Positions 27,029 to 37,664 of a stretch of 64,000 nt of DNA are shown here, in pieces. The notes under the pieces are model-generated. The model had not been told where the DNA came from. It did not search any database and worked only from the letters and a program-made list of their open reading frames with translations. A program made the position numbers and the translations under genes. This stretch comes from Streptomyces sp. H27-H1 (GTDB taxonomy: Bacteria > Actinomycetota > Actinomycetes > Streptomycetales > Streptomycetaceae). Numbering within the stretch: position 1 is the stretch's first letter; every line of letters starts with the position of its first letter. Location: assembly GCF_026627445.1 (NCBI RefSeq), contig NZ_JAPNLJ010000004.1, forward strand, positions 62,001-126,000, read 5' to 3'.

Positions 27029-28546
27029 ATGGCGGACACGAAGCGCGAGATCGAGCGCAAATTCGAGTTCAGGACCACCAAGGCCGGACGGCGCGAGGTG
27101 CCCGACCTGACGGGCACGGCCGCCATCGCGGCCGTCACCGACCAGGGCACCGCCGAGCTCGACGCCGTCTACTACGACACCCCCGACCAGCGGCTCGCCT
27201 CCGACGGCCTCACCCTGCGCCGCCGCACCGGCGGCAAGGACGCCGGCTGGCACCTCAAACTGCCCGTCGCCCCGGGCGTGCGCGACGAGATCACCGCACC
27301 CCTCGGCGACACCGTCCCGGACGAGCTGACCGCGCTGCTGCGCTCCCGCGTCCGCGACACCCCACTGGAACCACAGGTCAGGCTCCTGTCCTCGCGCAAG
27401 GTCAGCCACCTCCTCGACACCGACGGCGCCCTCCTCGCGGAGCTGTCCACGGACGCGGTGGTGGCCGAACGCGCGGACACCACCGCCGCCTGGACCGAAG
27501 TCGAGGTGGAGCTCGCCGACGGGGCCGACCCGGCACTGCTCGACGCCGTGGAGAAGACCTTCCACAAGGCCGGCCTCCGGGTCAGCGACGCCCCCTCGAA
27601 GCTCGCCCGGGCGCTGACCGAGACCGGCGCGCAGCCTCCGGCCCGGCCCGGGCCCGGCCCCGCCGGGGACACGGCCGGCGCACACGTGCTCTCGTACCTG
27701 CGCGAACAGCGCGACACCCTGATCGCCCAGGACCCCGCCGTACGCCGGGACCTGCCCGACTGCGTCCACCAGATGAGGGTCGCCACCCGCCGGCTGCGCA
27801 GCGCCTTCAAGACCTACCGCCGGATCCTGGACCCCGCCGAGACCGGCCCGCTCGGCGAGGAACTCCGCTGGCTCGCCACCGCACTCGGCATCGACCGCGA
27901 CCAGGAAGTCCTGATGGAGCGGATCCGGACCGGGCTCGACGACCTCCCGCGCACCCTGGTGCTGGGCCCGGTCCGCGGCCGCCTCAAGGTCTGGAACACG
28001 ACCCGCCGCAGTGGTTCGCGCCGCGCCGCGCTGGCCGCCCTCGACAGCAGGCGCTACGTGGCCCTGCTCGACGCCCTCGACGCCCTGCTGGCCGACCCGC
28101 CGCTGCGCAAAGCCGCCGGCCGGCCCGCCACGACGGCCCTGCCCGCCGCGGTCCTCGGAGACTACGAACGCCTCACCGGCCGGATCGAGGGCGCCCTGGC
28201 CATGGACCCGGGTCAAGGCCGCGACCTGGCCCTGCACGAGGCCCGCAAGGCCGCGAAGCGCGCCCGGTACGCGGCCGAGGCGGCGGCCCCGGCCCTCGGC
28301 AAACCAGCCCGCCGGCTGGCCAAGGCGGTGAAGGCCGTCCAGACCCTGCTCGGCGACCACCGGGACGGGGTCGTCGCCCGGGAGGCCCTGCGCGGCCTCG
28401 CCATCCAGGCGGCGGGCGCGGGGGAGTCGGCCTTCACCTGGGGCGTGCTCTACGCCCGGGAAGAGGCCCTGGCCGAGCGCCGGGAGCGGGAGCTGCCGCA
28501 CCTGTGGGCGGCGGCCGCGGATCCGGCGGGGGCGGTGCGCGGTTGA
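27029..28546 (+). CDS. CYTH-CHAD domain protein (polyphosphate/triphosphate-related)
   Basis: 505 residues. The N-terminal CYTH domain (1-210) begins with the ExExK signature (Glu7, Glu9, Lys11 in EIERKFEF) and has paired basic and acidic residues for a triphosphate tunnel. The CHAD domain (about 225-495) is helical with conserved His and Arg/Lys (CVHQMRVATRRLRSAFKTYRR, EARKAAKRARYAAE). CYTH domains hydrolyse inorganic triphosphate or nucleotides; CHAD domains bind polyphosphate. It is likely a polyphosphate-associated enzyme, possibly located on polyphosphate granules. TACGTT lies 6 nt before the ATG with no ribosome site, a leaderless candidate. Confidence 0.9.
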   Translation: MADTKREIERKFEFRTTKAGRREVPDLTGTAAIAAVTDQGTAELDAVYYDTPDQRLASDGLTLRRRTGGKDAGWHLKLPVAPGVRDEITAPLGDTVPDELTALLRSRVRDTPLEPQVRLLSSRKVSHLLDTDGALLAELSTDAVVAERADTTAAWTEVEVELADGADPALLDAVEKTFHKAGLRVSDAPSKLARALTETGAQPPARPGPGPAGDTAGAHVLSYLREQRDTLIAQDPAVRRDLPDCVHQMRVATRRLRSAFKTYRRILDPAETGPLGEELRWLATALGIDRDQEVLMERIRTGLDDLPRTLVLGPVRGRLKVWNTTRRSGSRRAALAALDSRRYVALLDALDALLADPPLRKAAGRPATTALPAAVLGDYERLTGRIEGALAMDPGQGRDLALHEARKAAKRARYAAEAAAPALGKPARRLAKAVKAVQTLLGDHRDGVVAREALRGLAIQAAGAGESAFTWGVLYAREEALAERRERELPHLWAAAADPAGAVRG

Positions 28547-28621
28547 TCTTTCGGGCGGTGGGCGCCGGGCCCCGGGGTACGCTTGAGAGTCGCCCCCTGC
28601 CCGCTTCACGAAAGTCGCGTG

Positions 28622-30544
<1,923 letters not shown>

Positions 30545-30571
30545 CCTGATCGGGTAACACATACGCATCGA

Positions 30572-30600
30572 GGGGCCCCCGTCGCAACGACGGGGGCCCC
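30572..30600 (+). terminator. Terminator after radical SAM gene
   Basis: GGGGCCCCCGTCG (30572-30584), loop CAA, CGACGGGGGCCCC (30588-30600): 13-bp perfect stem. Confidence 0.85.
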
Positions 30601-30618
30601 TGGTGTGTCCTTACCTTC

Positions 30619-31689
30619 ATGACCTTCATGGAACGAGAAGAGCCGAGGCCACCGCAGGGCGACGGCTGTCTGGTCGGGGTCGTGCGGATCCCCGTGAAGA
30701 TCGTGGCCGTGCTGATCGTGCTGCCCGTGCGGGTGGTGTGGGACCTGCTCGCCGCCGCCGCGCGGATGCTGCACCGGACCGTCCTCGGGCCGCTCTGGGA
30801 GCAGGTTTTGCTGCCGGTGCTGCGCGGGCTCGGCCGGGTAATCGGGGTGCTGCTCAAAGCGGTCTTCTACTGGCCGTGGGTGGGACTCTGGCGGTACGCC
30901 GTCGTCCCGGTCGGGCAGGGGCTGGCCTGGTGCGGGCGGGCTGTGTACGCGTACGCGCTGCTGCCGCTCGGGCAGGGGATCGGGTGGCTGGCGCGCGGCG
31001 CCCACACCTACCTGCTGCGGCCGCTCGGGGACGGGCTGCTCCGGTACCTGCTGCGTCCCGTGGGCAAGGGGCTGGCGTGGGCCGGCTGGGCGCTGGGGAT
31101 GACGTTGTTCGTCTGGCCGTGGTTCGGACTCTGGCGGTTCGTGCTGGTCCCGGTCGGACGGTACGTCCTGCTGCCGCTCGGCCGGGCCGCCGCCTGGCTG
31201 GTCACGGCCCTGGTCACGTACCTGCTCGTGCTGCCGGCGCAGGCGCTGTGGAGGTACGTGGCCGCGCCGCTCGGGCGAGGGGTGTACGCCTACCTGCTCG
31301 CGCCGCTGGGCCGGCTGCTCGTCAGCGCCTGGCACCTCGCGGGGCGAGTGAGCCGAGCGCTGTGGCGCGGGCTCGTGTGGTTGTGGCGCGGGCTCGTCGT
31401 GCGGCCCGTGGTCTGGGTTCGCCGACACGTGGTCACCCCCCTCGCCAACGTGGCGCGCGTCGCGGCCCGCTCGGTGCACCGGCAGGTCCTCACCCCCGTC
31501 GGGAACGCCGTCCGCGACGTGTGGCGGACCTCCCGCCTCGCGGCGCGCGAGGCGCGGGCCGACGTGCGGCGGGCGCTGTTCGGGGGGACCGGCAGGGAAC
31601 CGGCGAGGTCACGGGCGCGTACTCTGGGTAGTAACACAGCCGCAGGCGACGCGCCCGCCCCCGAGATCTCCTTGCACAAGCAGGGGTGA
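30619..31689 (+). CDS. Repetitive aromatic/basic membrane-associated protein, unknown
   Basis: 356 residues. Residues about 15-290 consist of degenerate 20-24 residue repeats with the pattern hydrophobic-P(L/V)G-x-G-L-x-W/R-Y-LL, for example LRPLGDGLLRYLLRPVGKGL and APLGRGVYAYLLAPLGRLL. The composition is extreme: Leu, Val, Trp, Tyr, Arg, Gly, Pro and almost no acidic residues. Each repeat looks like an amphipathic helix ending in a PLG turn. It could coat the membrane or insert as many short hairpins. The C-terminal 65 residues are Arg/Ala-rich and polar. I do not recognise a characterised family. Starts at 30619 or 30628 are possible. It lies between two genes whose products are normally paired, so a link to them is possible. 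Confidence 0.7.
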   Translation: MTFMEREEPRPPQGDGCLVGVVRIPVKIVAVLIVLPVRVVWDLLAAAARMLHRTVLGPLWEQVLLPVLRGLGRVIGVLLKAVFYWPWVGLWRYAVVPVGQGLAWCGRAVYAYALLPLGQGIGWLARGAHTYLLRPLGDGLLRYLLRPVGKGLAWAGWALGMTLFVWPWFGLWRFVLVPVGRYVLLPLGRAAAWLVTALVTYLLVLPAQALWRYVAAPLGRGVYAYLLAPLGRLLVSAWHLAGRVSRALWRGLVWLWRGLVVRPVVWVRRHVVTPLANVARVAARSVHRQVLTPVGNAVRDVWRTSRLAAREARADVRRALFGGTGREPARSRARTLGSNTAAGDAPAPEISLHKQG

Positions 31690-31777
31690 GCCGGAGGGCA
31701 CGGCAGGCGCCGCCCGCAGGCCCCACAGACCTTGGGCGACGCGCGAGCCGCGGAGCCCCGCACAAGGAGATGAACCA

Positions 31778-32611
31778 CTGGGCAAGCGACAGCCCGAAGG
31801 CCCGCCTCCCGCACCGGTGGTGCAGCGCATCCGCTTGCGCTACACCAAGCGCGGCCGCCTCCGGTTCACCAGCCACCGTGACTTCCAGCGCGCCTTCGAG
31901 CGGGCGCTTCGCCGCTCCGAGGTGCCCATGGCGTACTCGGCGGGCTTCACCCCGCACCCCCGCGTCTCGTACGCGAACGCCGCCCCGACCGGGACCGGCA
32001 GCGAGGCCGAGTACCTCGAGATCGCCCTCGCCGAGCCCCGCGACCCCGCGAAGCTGCGCGCACTGCTCGACGAGTCGATGCCCGTCGGCCTCGACATCAT
32101 CGACGCCGTGGAGGCGCACACCTCCGGCCTCGCCGAGCGGCTGACGGCCTCCGTGTGGGAGCTGCGTCTGGACGGCGTGGACCCCGCGGACGCCGAGCGG
32201 GCGGTCGCAGCCTTCCTCGCGGCGGAGAGCGTGGAGGTCCAGCGCCGCACCAAGAACGGCATGCGGACCTTCGACACGCGCGGCGCCGTGGTCAGTCTGG
32301 AAGTGGTTCCCGTCACGGCCGCCGCAGCGGCTGATAGGCCTCTGGACAATGCTTGTGCGATACTGCGGCTGGTTGTTCGGCATTTGACACCTGCCGTGCG
32401 ACCCGACGACGTCCTGTCCGGTCTCCGAGCTGTGGCCGACCTAACGCCGCCGGTCCCCGCTGCGGTGACCAGGCTGGCGCAGGGGCTCTTCGACGAGGAG
32501 TCCGGCACGGTGACCGACCCGCTCGCGCCCGACCGCGAGGCTGATACGACCGCCCCATCCACGGTGGCCGTACCCGCCGACGCGAAGGCGCCGGAAGGTC
32601 CCGCCGCGTAG
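31778..32611 (+). CDS. TIGR03936/DUF2344 family protein (radical SAM partner), CTG start
   Basis: 277 residues if it starts at CTG 31778. Core RYTKRGRLRFTSHRDFQRAF, YSAGFTPHPRVSYA, and GSEAEYLEIAL are typical of the family that is often fused to the TIGR03960 radical SAM protein. The C-terminal 60 residues are a variable Pro/Ala-rich tail. Start: AAGGAG (31764-31769) is 8 nt before CTG at 31778, giving MGKRQPEGPPPAPVVQRIRL, which agrees with the N terminus I remember from Streptomyces homologues (normally GTG). The first standard start in this frame, GTG at 31817, has no ribosome site. The ATG at 31770 is in another frame. Confidence 0.85.
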   Translation: MGKRQPEGPPPAPVVQRIRLRYTKRGRLRFTSHRDFQRAFERALRRSEVPMAYSAGFTPHPRVSYANAAPTGTGSEAEYLEIALAEPRDPAKLRALLDESMPVGLDIIDAVEAHTSGLAERLTASVWELRLDGVDPADAERAVAAFLAAESVEVQRRTKNGMRTFDTRGAVVSLEVVPVTAAAAADRPLDNACAILRLVVRHLTPAVRPDDVLSGLRAVADLTPPVPAAVTRLAQGLFDEESGTVTDPLAPDREADTTAPSTVAVPADAKAPEGPAA

Positions 32612-32845
32612 GGATCGTCGTCGTCGCGCAGCCCTGGGACTCGGGAGCCACCTGGGTCGGGCCGCGCACAGACCTGAAGACTTCCGCCAGGCCGTACGGA
32701 CTACCACGTACGGAACCGGCGGCCATTGAACTGAGCTCCCGTGTGGCGAACGCGCCCCGGAGGCCGGCTCCCCGCTCATCGCGCGGAGCCGTGCCGGACC
32801 GGAAGTCAGCCGCGGCGCCCGGGAGCGTGACGGGAGAAACCCCGC

Positions 32846-35800
32846 ATGCTCAACAACGAAAACGACAACAACACCGCTGCCGACAGTGGCAGCCCGAGCG
32901 ACAACCTGCCGCCGCGCAGGCGCCGCCGTGCCGCGTCCCGGCCGGCCGGCCCGCCCGGCGGCGCCGTAGCCCCCGCCGAGACCGCTCCCGCGGCCGTGGT
33001 CGCTGCCGCTCCCGCCGAGGAGGCCGCCCCGGCCGCCGCCCCGGCTCGTACCCGCCGCCGTGCCACCCGCGCCGTGACCGCTCCTGAGGCGCCCGTCGCC
33101 GAGGCCGTCGTCGAGGCTCCGGCCGCAGTGGCCCCTGTGGCGGCTCCGGTCGTCGAGGAGTCCGCTGCTCCGGCGCCGCGTGCCCGTCGCCGTGCCACCC
33201 GCGCCGTGACCGCTTCCGAGGCGCCCGCCGCCGAGGCCGCGCCCGTGGCGGCCCCCGTAGCCGCTCCGGTCGTCGAGGAGCCTGCCGCTCCGGCGCCGCG
33301 TGCCCGTCGCCGTGCCACCCGCGCCGTGACCGCTCCTGAGGCGCCCGTCGCCGAGGCCGTCACCGAAGCCCCCGCCGCCGTGGCGGCTCCGGTCGTCGAG
33401 GAGCCTGCTGCTCCGGCGCCGCGTGCCCGTCGCCGTGCCACCCGCGCCGTGACCGCCCCTGAGGCGCCCGCCGCCGAGGCCGTCGTCGAGGCTCCCGCTG
33501 CCGAGGTCCCCGCCGCCGTGGCCGCTCCGGTCGTCGAGGAGTCCGCTGCTCCGGCCCCGCGTGCCCGTCGCCGCGCCACCCGCGCCGTGACTGCTCCTGA
33601 GGCGCCCGCCGCCGAGGCCGCCGAGGCCGCTGTGGAGGAGACCCCCGCTCCGGCGCCGGTCGCCGCCTCCAAGGCCACCGTCACCGTGGCCGACGCCGTG
33701 GACTCCCCGAAGCGCGGCGGCCGCCGCCGCGCCACCCGTTCCACCACCGCTCCGGCCGTCGCCGCCGCGCCGCAGGCCGTGGCCCCCGCCGCCGAGGCTG
33801 AGGCGCCCGCCACGCCGGCCCCGTCCCGTGGCGGCCGCCGCGCCGCGCGCCCCGCCGTCGCCGTGTTCCAGGCCCCGGTGTTCGCCGAGCCGATGTTCCA
33901 GACCCCGGAGACCGCCGCCCTGGCCGCGGCCGCCGCTGCCGTCGCCCCGGCCGATGAGGCCGAGGAGGAGGAGATCGAGCTCGCCGAGGCCGAGGTCGAG
34001 GCCGCCCAGGCCCCCGCGCAGCAGCCGGCCGGCCGTCGCCGCCGCCGTGGCCGTGGCGCCGCCGCCGAGAGCGCCGCGCCCGTGGCCCCGGCTCCGGCCG
34101 CCGCCGCGCCGTCCGGCCCGGTCTCGCTGGCCGACGTAGAGCAGGTCGAGGACGAGGCCGCCGAGCTCGACGAGGCCGCCGAGGACGACTTCGACGAGTC
34201 GGGCGACCGCCCGTCGCGCCGGCGCCGCCGTGGTGGCCGTCGCCGCCGTCGCGGTGAGGCCGCCGACCTCGACGAGTCCGCCGAGGAAGAGGCCGAGTCC
34301 GCCGAGGAGGCCGACGAGGAAGAGGACTCCGCCCAGGAGGACGACGACGAGGAGAACGGGGCCCTCGGCTCCAGCTCCAGCCGTCGCCGCCGGCGCCGTC
34401 GCCGTCGCAGTGGTGACGGTGGCACGGACGCCGACGCGGCCGAGGACGACGGTGTGCGCACGGTCGTCAAGGTCCGCGAGCCGCGCCCGGCGCGCGAGCG
34501 CTCCGAGGCCCTCTCCACCTCCTCCGACGAGGTCCAGTCCATCAAGGGCTCGACCCGCCTGGAGGCCAAGAAGCAGCGCCGCCGCGAAGGCCGCGAGCAG
34601 GGCCGCCGCCGCGTCCCGATCGTCACCGAGGCCGAGTTCCTGGCCCGTCGCGAGGCCGTCGAGCGCGTCATGGTCGTCCGTGAGGCCGGCGAGCGCACCC
34701 AGATCGGTGTCCTCGAGGACAACGTGCTCGTCGAGCACTACGTCAACAAGGAAGAAGCCACCTCGTACGTCGGCAACGTCTACCTGGGCAAGGTCCAGAA
34801 CGTGCTGCCGTCCATGGAGGCCGCCTTCATCGACATCGGCAAGGGCCGCAACGCGGTCCTGTACGCCGGTGAGGTCAACTTCGAGGCGCTCGGCATGGCC
34901 CACGGGCCGCGCCGCATCGAGGCCGCCCTCAAGTCCGGCCAGTCGGTCCTGGTGCAGGTCACCAAGGACCCGATCGGCCACAAGGGCGCCCGCCTGACCA
35001 GCCAGGTCTCGCTGCCCGGCCGCTACCTGGTCTACGTGCCCGAGGGCTCGATGACCGGCATCAGCCGCAAGCTGCCCGACACCGAGCGCGCGCGTCTGAA
35101 GACCATCCTCAAGAAGATCGTCCCCGAGGACGCGGGCGTCATCGTGCGCACCGCCGCCGAGGGTGCGAGCGAGGACGAGCTGCGCCGCGACGTCGAGCGT
35201 CTGCAGGCCCAGTGGGAGGACATCCAGAAGAAGTCGAAGCAGATCACGACCTCTTCGCCGAGCCTCCTGTACGGCGAGCCGGACATGACCGTCCGTGTCG
35301 TGCGCGACATCTTCAACGAGGACTTCACGAAGGTCATCGTCAGCGGTGACAGCGCCTGGGAGACCATCCACGGCTACGTGAACCACGTGGCCCCGGACCT
35401 GGCCGACCGGCTGTCGCGCTGGACCTCCGAGGTGGACGTCTTCGCGACGTACCGGATCGACGAGCAGCTCGCCAAGGCCCTCGACCGCAAGGTGTGGCTG
35501 CCCTCGGGCGGTTCGCTCGTGATCGACAAGACCGAAGCGATGATCGTCATCGACGTCAACACCGGCAAGTTCACCGGTCAGGGCGGCAACCTCGAAGAGA
35601 CCGTCACCAGGAACAACCTGGAGGCGGCCGAGGAGATCGTGCGTCAGCTGCGGCTGCGCGACCTCGGCGGCATCGTGGTCATCGACTTCATCGACATGGT
35701 CCTGGAGTCCAACCGCGACCTGGTCCTGCGGCGCATGCTGGAGTGCCTGGGCCGCGACCGCACCAAGCACCAGGTCGCCGAGGTGACCTCGCTGGGTCTG

Positions 35801-36892
35801 GTCCAGATGACCCGCAAGCGGGTGGGCCAGGGTCTGCTGGAGTCCTTCTCCGAGACCTGCGTCCACTGCAACGGCCGCGGTGTCATCGTGCACATGGAGA
35901 CCCCGACCGTGATCGGCGGCGGTGGCAACGGCAAGCGCTCCAAGCGTCGCGGCGGCAAGTCCGAGTTCGACCAGCACGACCACGAGGCCGACACGGCCGA
36001 GGTGGAGTTCGAGACGGAGGCCGAGAGCGAGGCCGAGGTGGCTGCCGAGGCCGCCGCTCCGCGGGCGCTGCCCGAGCCGGAGTTCGTCGCGGACGAGGAG
36101 CTGTACAGCAGCCCGGCCGAGGCCGAGGCCGGCGTGAGCGGCCGCCGCAACCGCCGCCGTGCCACCCGTAAGGCGACCGCTCCGGCGGGCGCCCCGCGCG
36201 GTGTCGCCGCCCCGGCCCCCGTGGCCGAGGCCGTCGCGGAGCCGGTCGCCGAGCCGGTCGCCCCGGAGCCCGTCGCCCCGGCGCCCGTGGCCGAGGCTGT
36301 CGTGGAGCCGGTGGCGGAGGAGGCCCCCAAGGGCCGCACCCGCCGTCGCGCCACCCGTAAGGCGACCGCTCCGGCGGGCGCCCCGGCCGAGGCTGTCCAG
36401 GCCCCGGAGCCGGTCGCGAAGGCCCCCGTGGCCGCGCCGGAGCCCGAGGTCGTCGTCGAGGCCGCGCCGGTCGTCGTGGAGACCCCGGCCGAGCCCGTGG
36501 CCGAGGCCGCGCCGGCCCGTACGCGTCGCCGTGCGACCCGTAAGGCCACCGCTCCGGCCGGTTCCCCGGCGGGCGCGGAGGCGGCCGTGCTGGTCGTCGA
36601 GGCCCCGGTCGAGGCGCCGGCCGAGGTCGTCGTCGAGGAGGCCGCCCCGGCGGCTCCCGCCAAGAAGGCGGTCCGCAAGACGGCCGCCAAGAAGGCGACC
36701 GCGACCGCTGCGAAGAAGGCCCCGGCCAAGAAGGCCGCGACCGCGAAGAAGGCCGTTGCCAAGAAGGCCGCTCCGGCCAAGACGGCTGCGAAGACGGCTG
36801 TGAAGAAGACCGCTACGAAGCGGGCGACGAAGAAGACCGCGGCAGCGGAGCAGCAGACGCTGCCCTCCGTCTCGGCCCCGACCGAAGCCTGA
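32846..36892 (+). CDS. rne: Ribonuclease E/G with large repetitive extensions
   Basis: 1348 residues, the largest product here. The catalytic core is at about 595-1020: an S1 RNA-binding domain (VYLGKVQNVLPSMEAAFIDIG), metal-binding Asp903 (VIDVNTGKFTG) and Asp947/Asp950 (VVIDFIDM), and the zinc-link CVHC (Cys1005, Cys1008). The N-terminal 590 residues are Ala/Val/Pro/Glu-rich with five near-repeats containing RRRATRAVTAPEAP, plus acidic and Arg-rich blocks. The C-terminal arm has three RRATRKATAPAG motifs and ends in a Lys/Ala-rich histone-H1-like tail. As in other high-GC Actinobacteria, the core is in the middle and both arms probably bind RNA or degradosome partners such as PNPase. It cleaves single-stranded AU-rich RNA and matures rRNA and mRNA. 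ATG at 32846 with GGGAGAAA upstream. Confidence 0.95.
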   Translation: MLNNENDNNTAADSGSPSDNLPPRRRRRAASRPAGPPGGAVAPAETAPAAVVAAAPAEEAAPAAAPARTRRRATRAVTAPEAPVAEAVVEAPAAVAPVAAPVVEESAAPAPRARRRATRAVTASEAPAAEAAPVAAPVAAPVVEEPAAPAPRARRRATRAVTAPEAPVAEAVTEAPAAVAAPVVEEPAAPAPRARRRATRAVTAPEAPAAEAVVEAPAAEVPAAVAAPVVEESAAPAPRARRRATRAVTAPEAPAAEAAEAAVEETPAPAPVAASKATVTVADAVDSPKRGGRRRATRSTTAPAVAAAPQAVAPAAEAEAPATPAPSRGGRRAARPAVAVFQAPVFAEPMFQTPETAALAAAAAAVAPADEAEEEEIELAEAEVEAAQAPAQQPAGRRRRRGRGAAAESAAPVAPAPAAAAPSGPVSLADVEQVEDEAAELDEAAEDDFDESGDRPSRRRRRGGRRRRRGEAADLDESAEEEAESAEEADEEEDSAQEDDDEENGALGSSSSRRRRRRRRRSGDGGTDADAAEDDGVRTVVKVREPRPARERSEALSTSSDEVQSIKGSTRLEAKKQRRREGREQGRRRVPIVTEAEFLARREAVERVMVVREAGERTQIGVLEDNVLVEHYVNKEEATSYVGNVYLGKVQNVLPSMEAAFIDIGKGRNAVLYAGEVNFEALGMAHGPRRIEAALKSGQSVLVQVTKDPIGHKGARLTSQVSLPGRYLVYVPEGSMTGISRKLPDTERARLKTILKKIVPEDAGVIVRTAAEGASEDELRRDVERLQAQWEDIQKKSKQITTSSPSLLYGEPDMTVRVVRDIFNEDFTKVIVSGDSAWETIHGYVNHVAPDLADRLSRWTSEVDVFATYRIDEQLAKALDRKVWLPSGGSLVIDKTEAMIVIDVNTGKFTGQGGNLEETVTRNNLEAAEEIVRQLRLRDLGGIVVIDFIDMVLESNRDLVLRRMLECLGRDRTKHQVAEVTSLGLVQMTRKRVGQGLLESFSETCVHCNGRGVIVHMETPTVIGGGGNGKRSKRRGGKSEFDQHDHEADTAEVEFETEAESEAEVAAEAAAPRALPEPEFVADEELYSSPAEAEAGVSGRRNRRRATRKATAPAGAPRGVAAPAPVAEAVAEPVAEPVAPEPVAPAPVAEAVVEPVAEEAPKGRTRRRATRKATAPAGAPAEAVQAPEPVAKAPVAAPEPEVVVEAAPVVVETPAEPVAEAAPARTRRRATRKATAPAGSPAGAEAAVLVVEAPVEAPAEVVVEEAAPAAPAKKAVRKTAAKKATATAAKKAPAKKAATAKKAVAKKAAPAKTAAKTAVKKTATKRATKKTAAAEQQTLPSVSAPTEA
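33049..33640 (+). repeat. Five imperfect coding repeats of 120-138 bp in rne
   Basis: The segment encoding RRRATRAVTAPEAP recurs beginning near 33049, 33181, 33301, 33424 and 33562, so the unit length is 132, 120, 123 and 138 bp, always a multiple of three. The 30-bp core is almost identical between copies, while the linkers vary. Expansion and contraction by slippage or recombination is likely. Confidence 0.8.
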
Positions 36893-36924
36893 TCCGCGGA
36901 TCCTGCTCCGGTTTGTTCGACCCG

Positions 36925-36965
36925 GCCCCGCCCGGCACCGTGATTCGGTGCCGGGCGGGGCTTTT
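36925..36965 (+). terminator. Strong intrinsic terminator after rne
   Basis: GCCCCGCCCGGCACCG (36925-36940), loop TGATT, CGGTGCCGGGCGGGGC (36946-36961), then TTTT. 16-bp stem. A second hairpin with one bulged A (CCCAGG-A-CCGTC / GACGGCCTGGG, 36994-37019) follows. Confidence 0.92.
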
Positions 36966-37154
36966 CGCCGGCTGAGCACACGCCGGGAGGCGGCCCAGGA
37001 CCGTCCCTGACGGCCTGGGACGGCCCCGAGGGCACCGGGACCGAGCGCACCGGGCAAGCGGTACGACAAGGCGCCCGGATGGGCCGCGGGCGCGCCTCGC
37101 CGCGCTCCGTCAAGCGGTGCGGCGGGCGACTGCGAGCGCCCCAGGAGGCCCGGT

Positions 37155-37183
37155 TTGATTCCTCGGGCCGGGCCCCGTAATCT
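37155..37183 (+). promoter_or_regulatory. HrdB-type promoter of rplU-rpmA
   Basis: TTGATT (37155-37160), 17-bp spacer, TAATCT (37178-37183): a good match to the principal sigma factor consensus. Transcription would begin near 37190, about 140 nt before rplU. The rest of the gap (37020-37154) shows nothing recognisable. Confidence 0.75.
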
Positions 37184-37189
37184 AGGTCG

Positions 37190-37331
37190 CTGGCGTGTCT
37201 TTGCATACGCCATCCACTGAGCAACTCACCTCCCGTACCGCCTCGCGGCTCGGGGGAGGCCGGCCTGCGGTTTCTTTCGCGGGGCCGGCTGGCTTCAGGG
37301 GTTCCCGCACTCGAGTGAGAGAGAGATCCGC
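37190..37331 (+). promoter_or_regulatory. Long structured 5' leader of rplU (candidate r-protein leader)
   Basis: About 140 nt between the predicted start of transcription and the rplU GTG. GGCGT...ACGCC at its 5' end (from about 37193) and CCGGCC...GGCCGG (about 37258-37288, with a TTTCTTT loop) can form hairpins. A leader of this size before a ribosomal-protein operon often mediates autoregulation; for L21 a leader is known in Bacillus. Whether this one is related is inference. Confidence 0.4.
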
Positions 37332-37652
37332 GTGTACGCCATCGTGCGCAGCGGTGGTCGCCAGCACAAGGTTGCTGTCGGCGACATCGTTGAAGTTGAC
37401 AAGATTCCCACCGCCAAGGTTGGCGACACGGTCGAGCTCTCGACCCTGCTCGTTGTCGACGGCGAAGCCGTGACCAGCGACCCGTGGGTCCTGGCCGGCG
37501 TCAAGGTCACGGCCGAGATTGTGGACCACCACAAGGGTGTCAAGATCGACATCCTTCGTTACAAGAACAAGACCGGCTACCGCCGTCGCCAGGGTCACCG
37601 CCAGCAGTACACGGCGATCAAGGTCACCGGTATCCCCGCGGCTGCGAAGTAG
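37332..37652 (+). CDS. rplU: 50S ribosomal protein L21
   Basis: 106 residues, the standard length. Begins [20 protein letters not shown], and has [19 protein letters not shown] near the C terminus; this basic loop binds 23S rRNA. Start GTG at 37332 with a GAGAGAGA purine run upstream. rpmA follows after 12 bp, then obg: the usual L21-L27-Obg ribosome-assembly operon. Confidence 0.98.
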   Translation: MYAIVRSGGRQHKVAVGDIVEVDKIPTAKVGDTVELSTLLVVDGEAVTSDPWVLAGVKVTAEIVDHHKGVKIDILRYKNKTGYRRRQGHRQQYTAIKVTGIPAAAK

Positions 37653-37664
37653 AGGGACTGAGAC

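Noticed and set aside
32441..37213. 1590-residue open frame on the minus strand opposite rne
   Set aside because: Composition (Gly/Leu/Arg/Asp repeats) is the antisense reading of the RNase E repeats; the plus-strand protein has a clear catalytic core and ribosome site.
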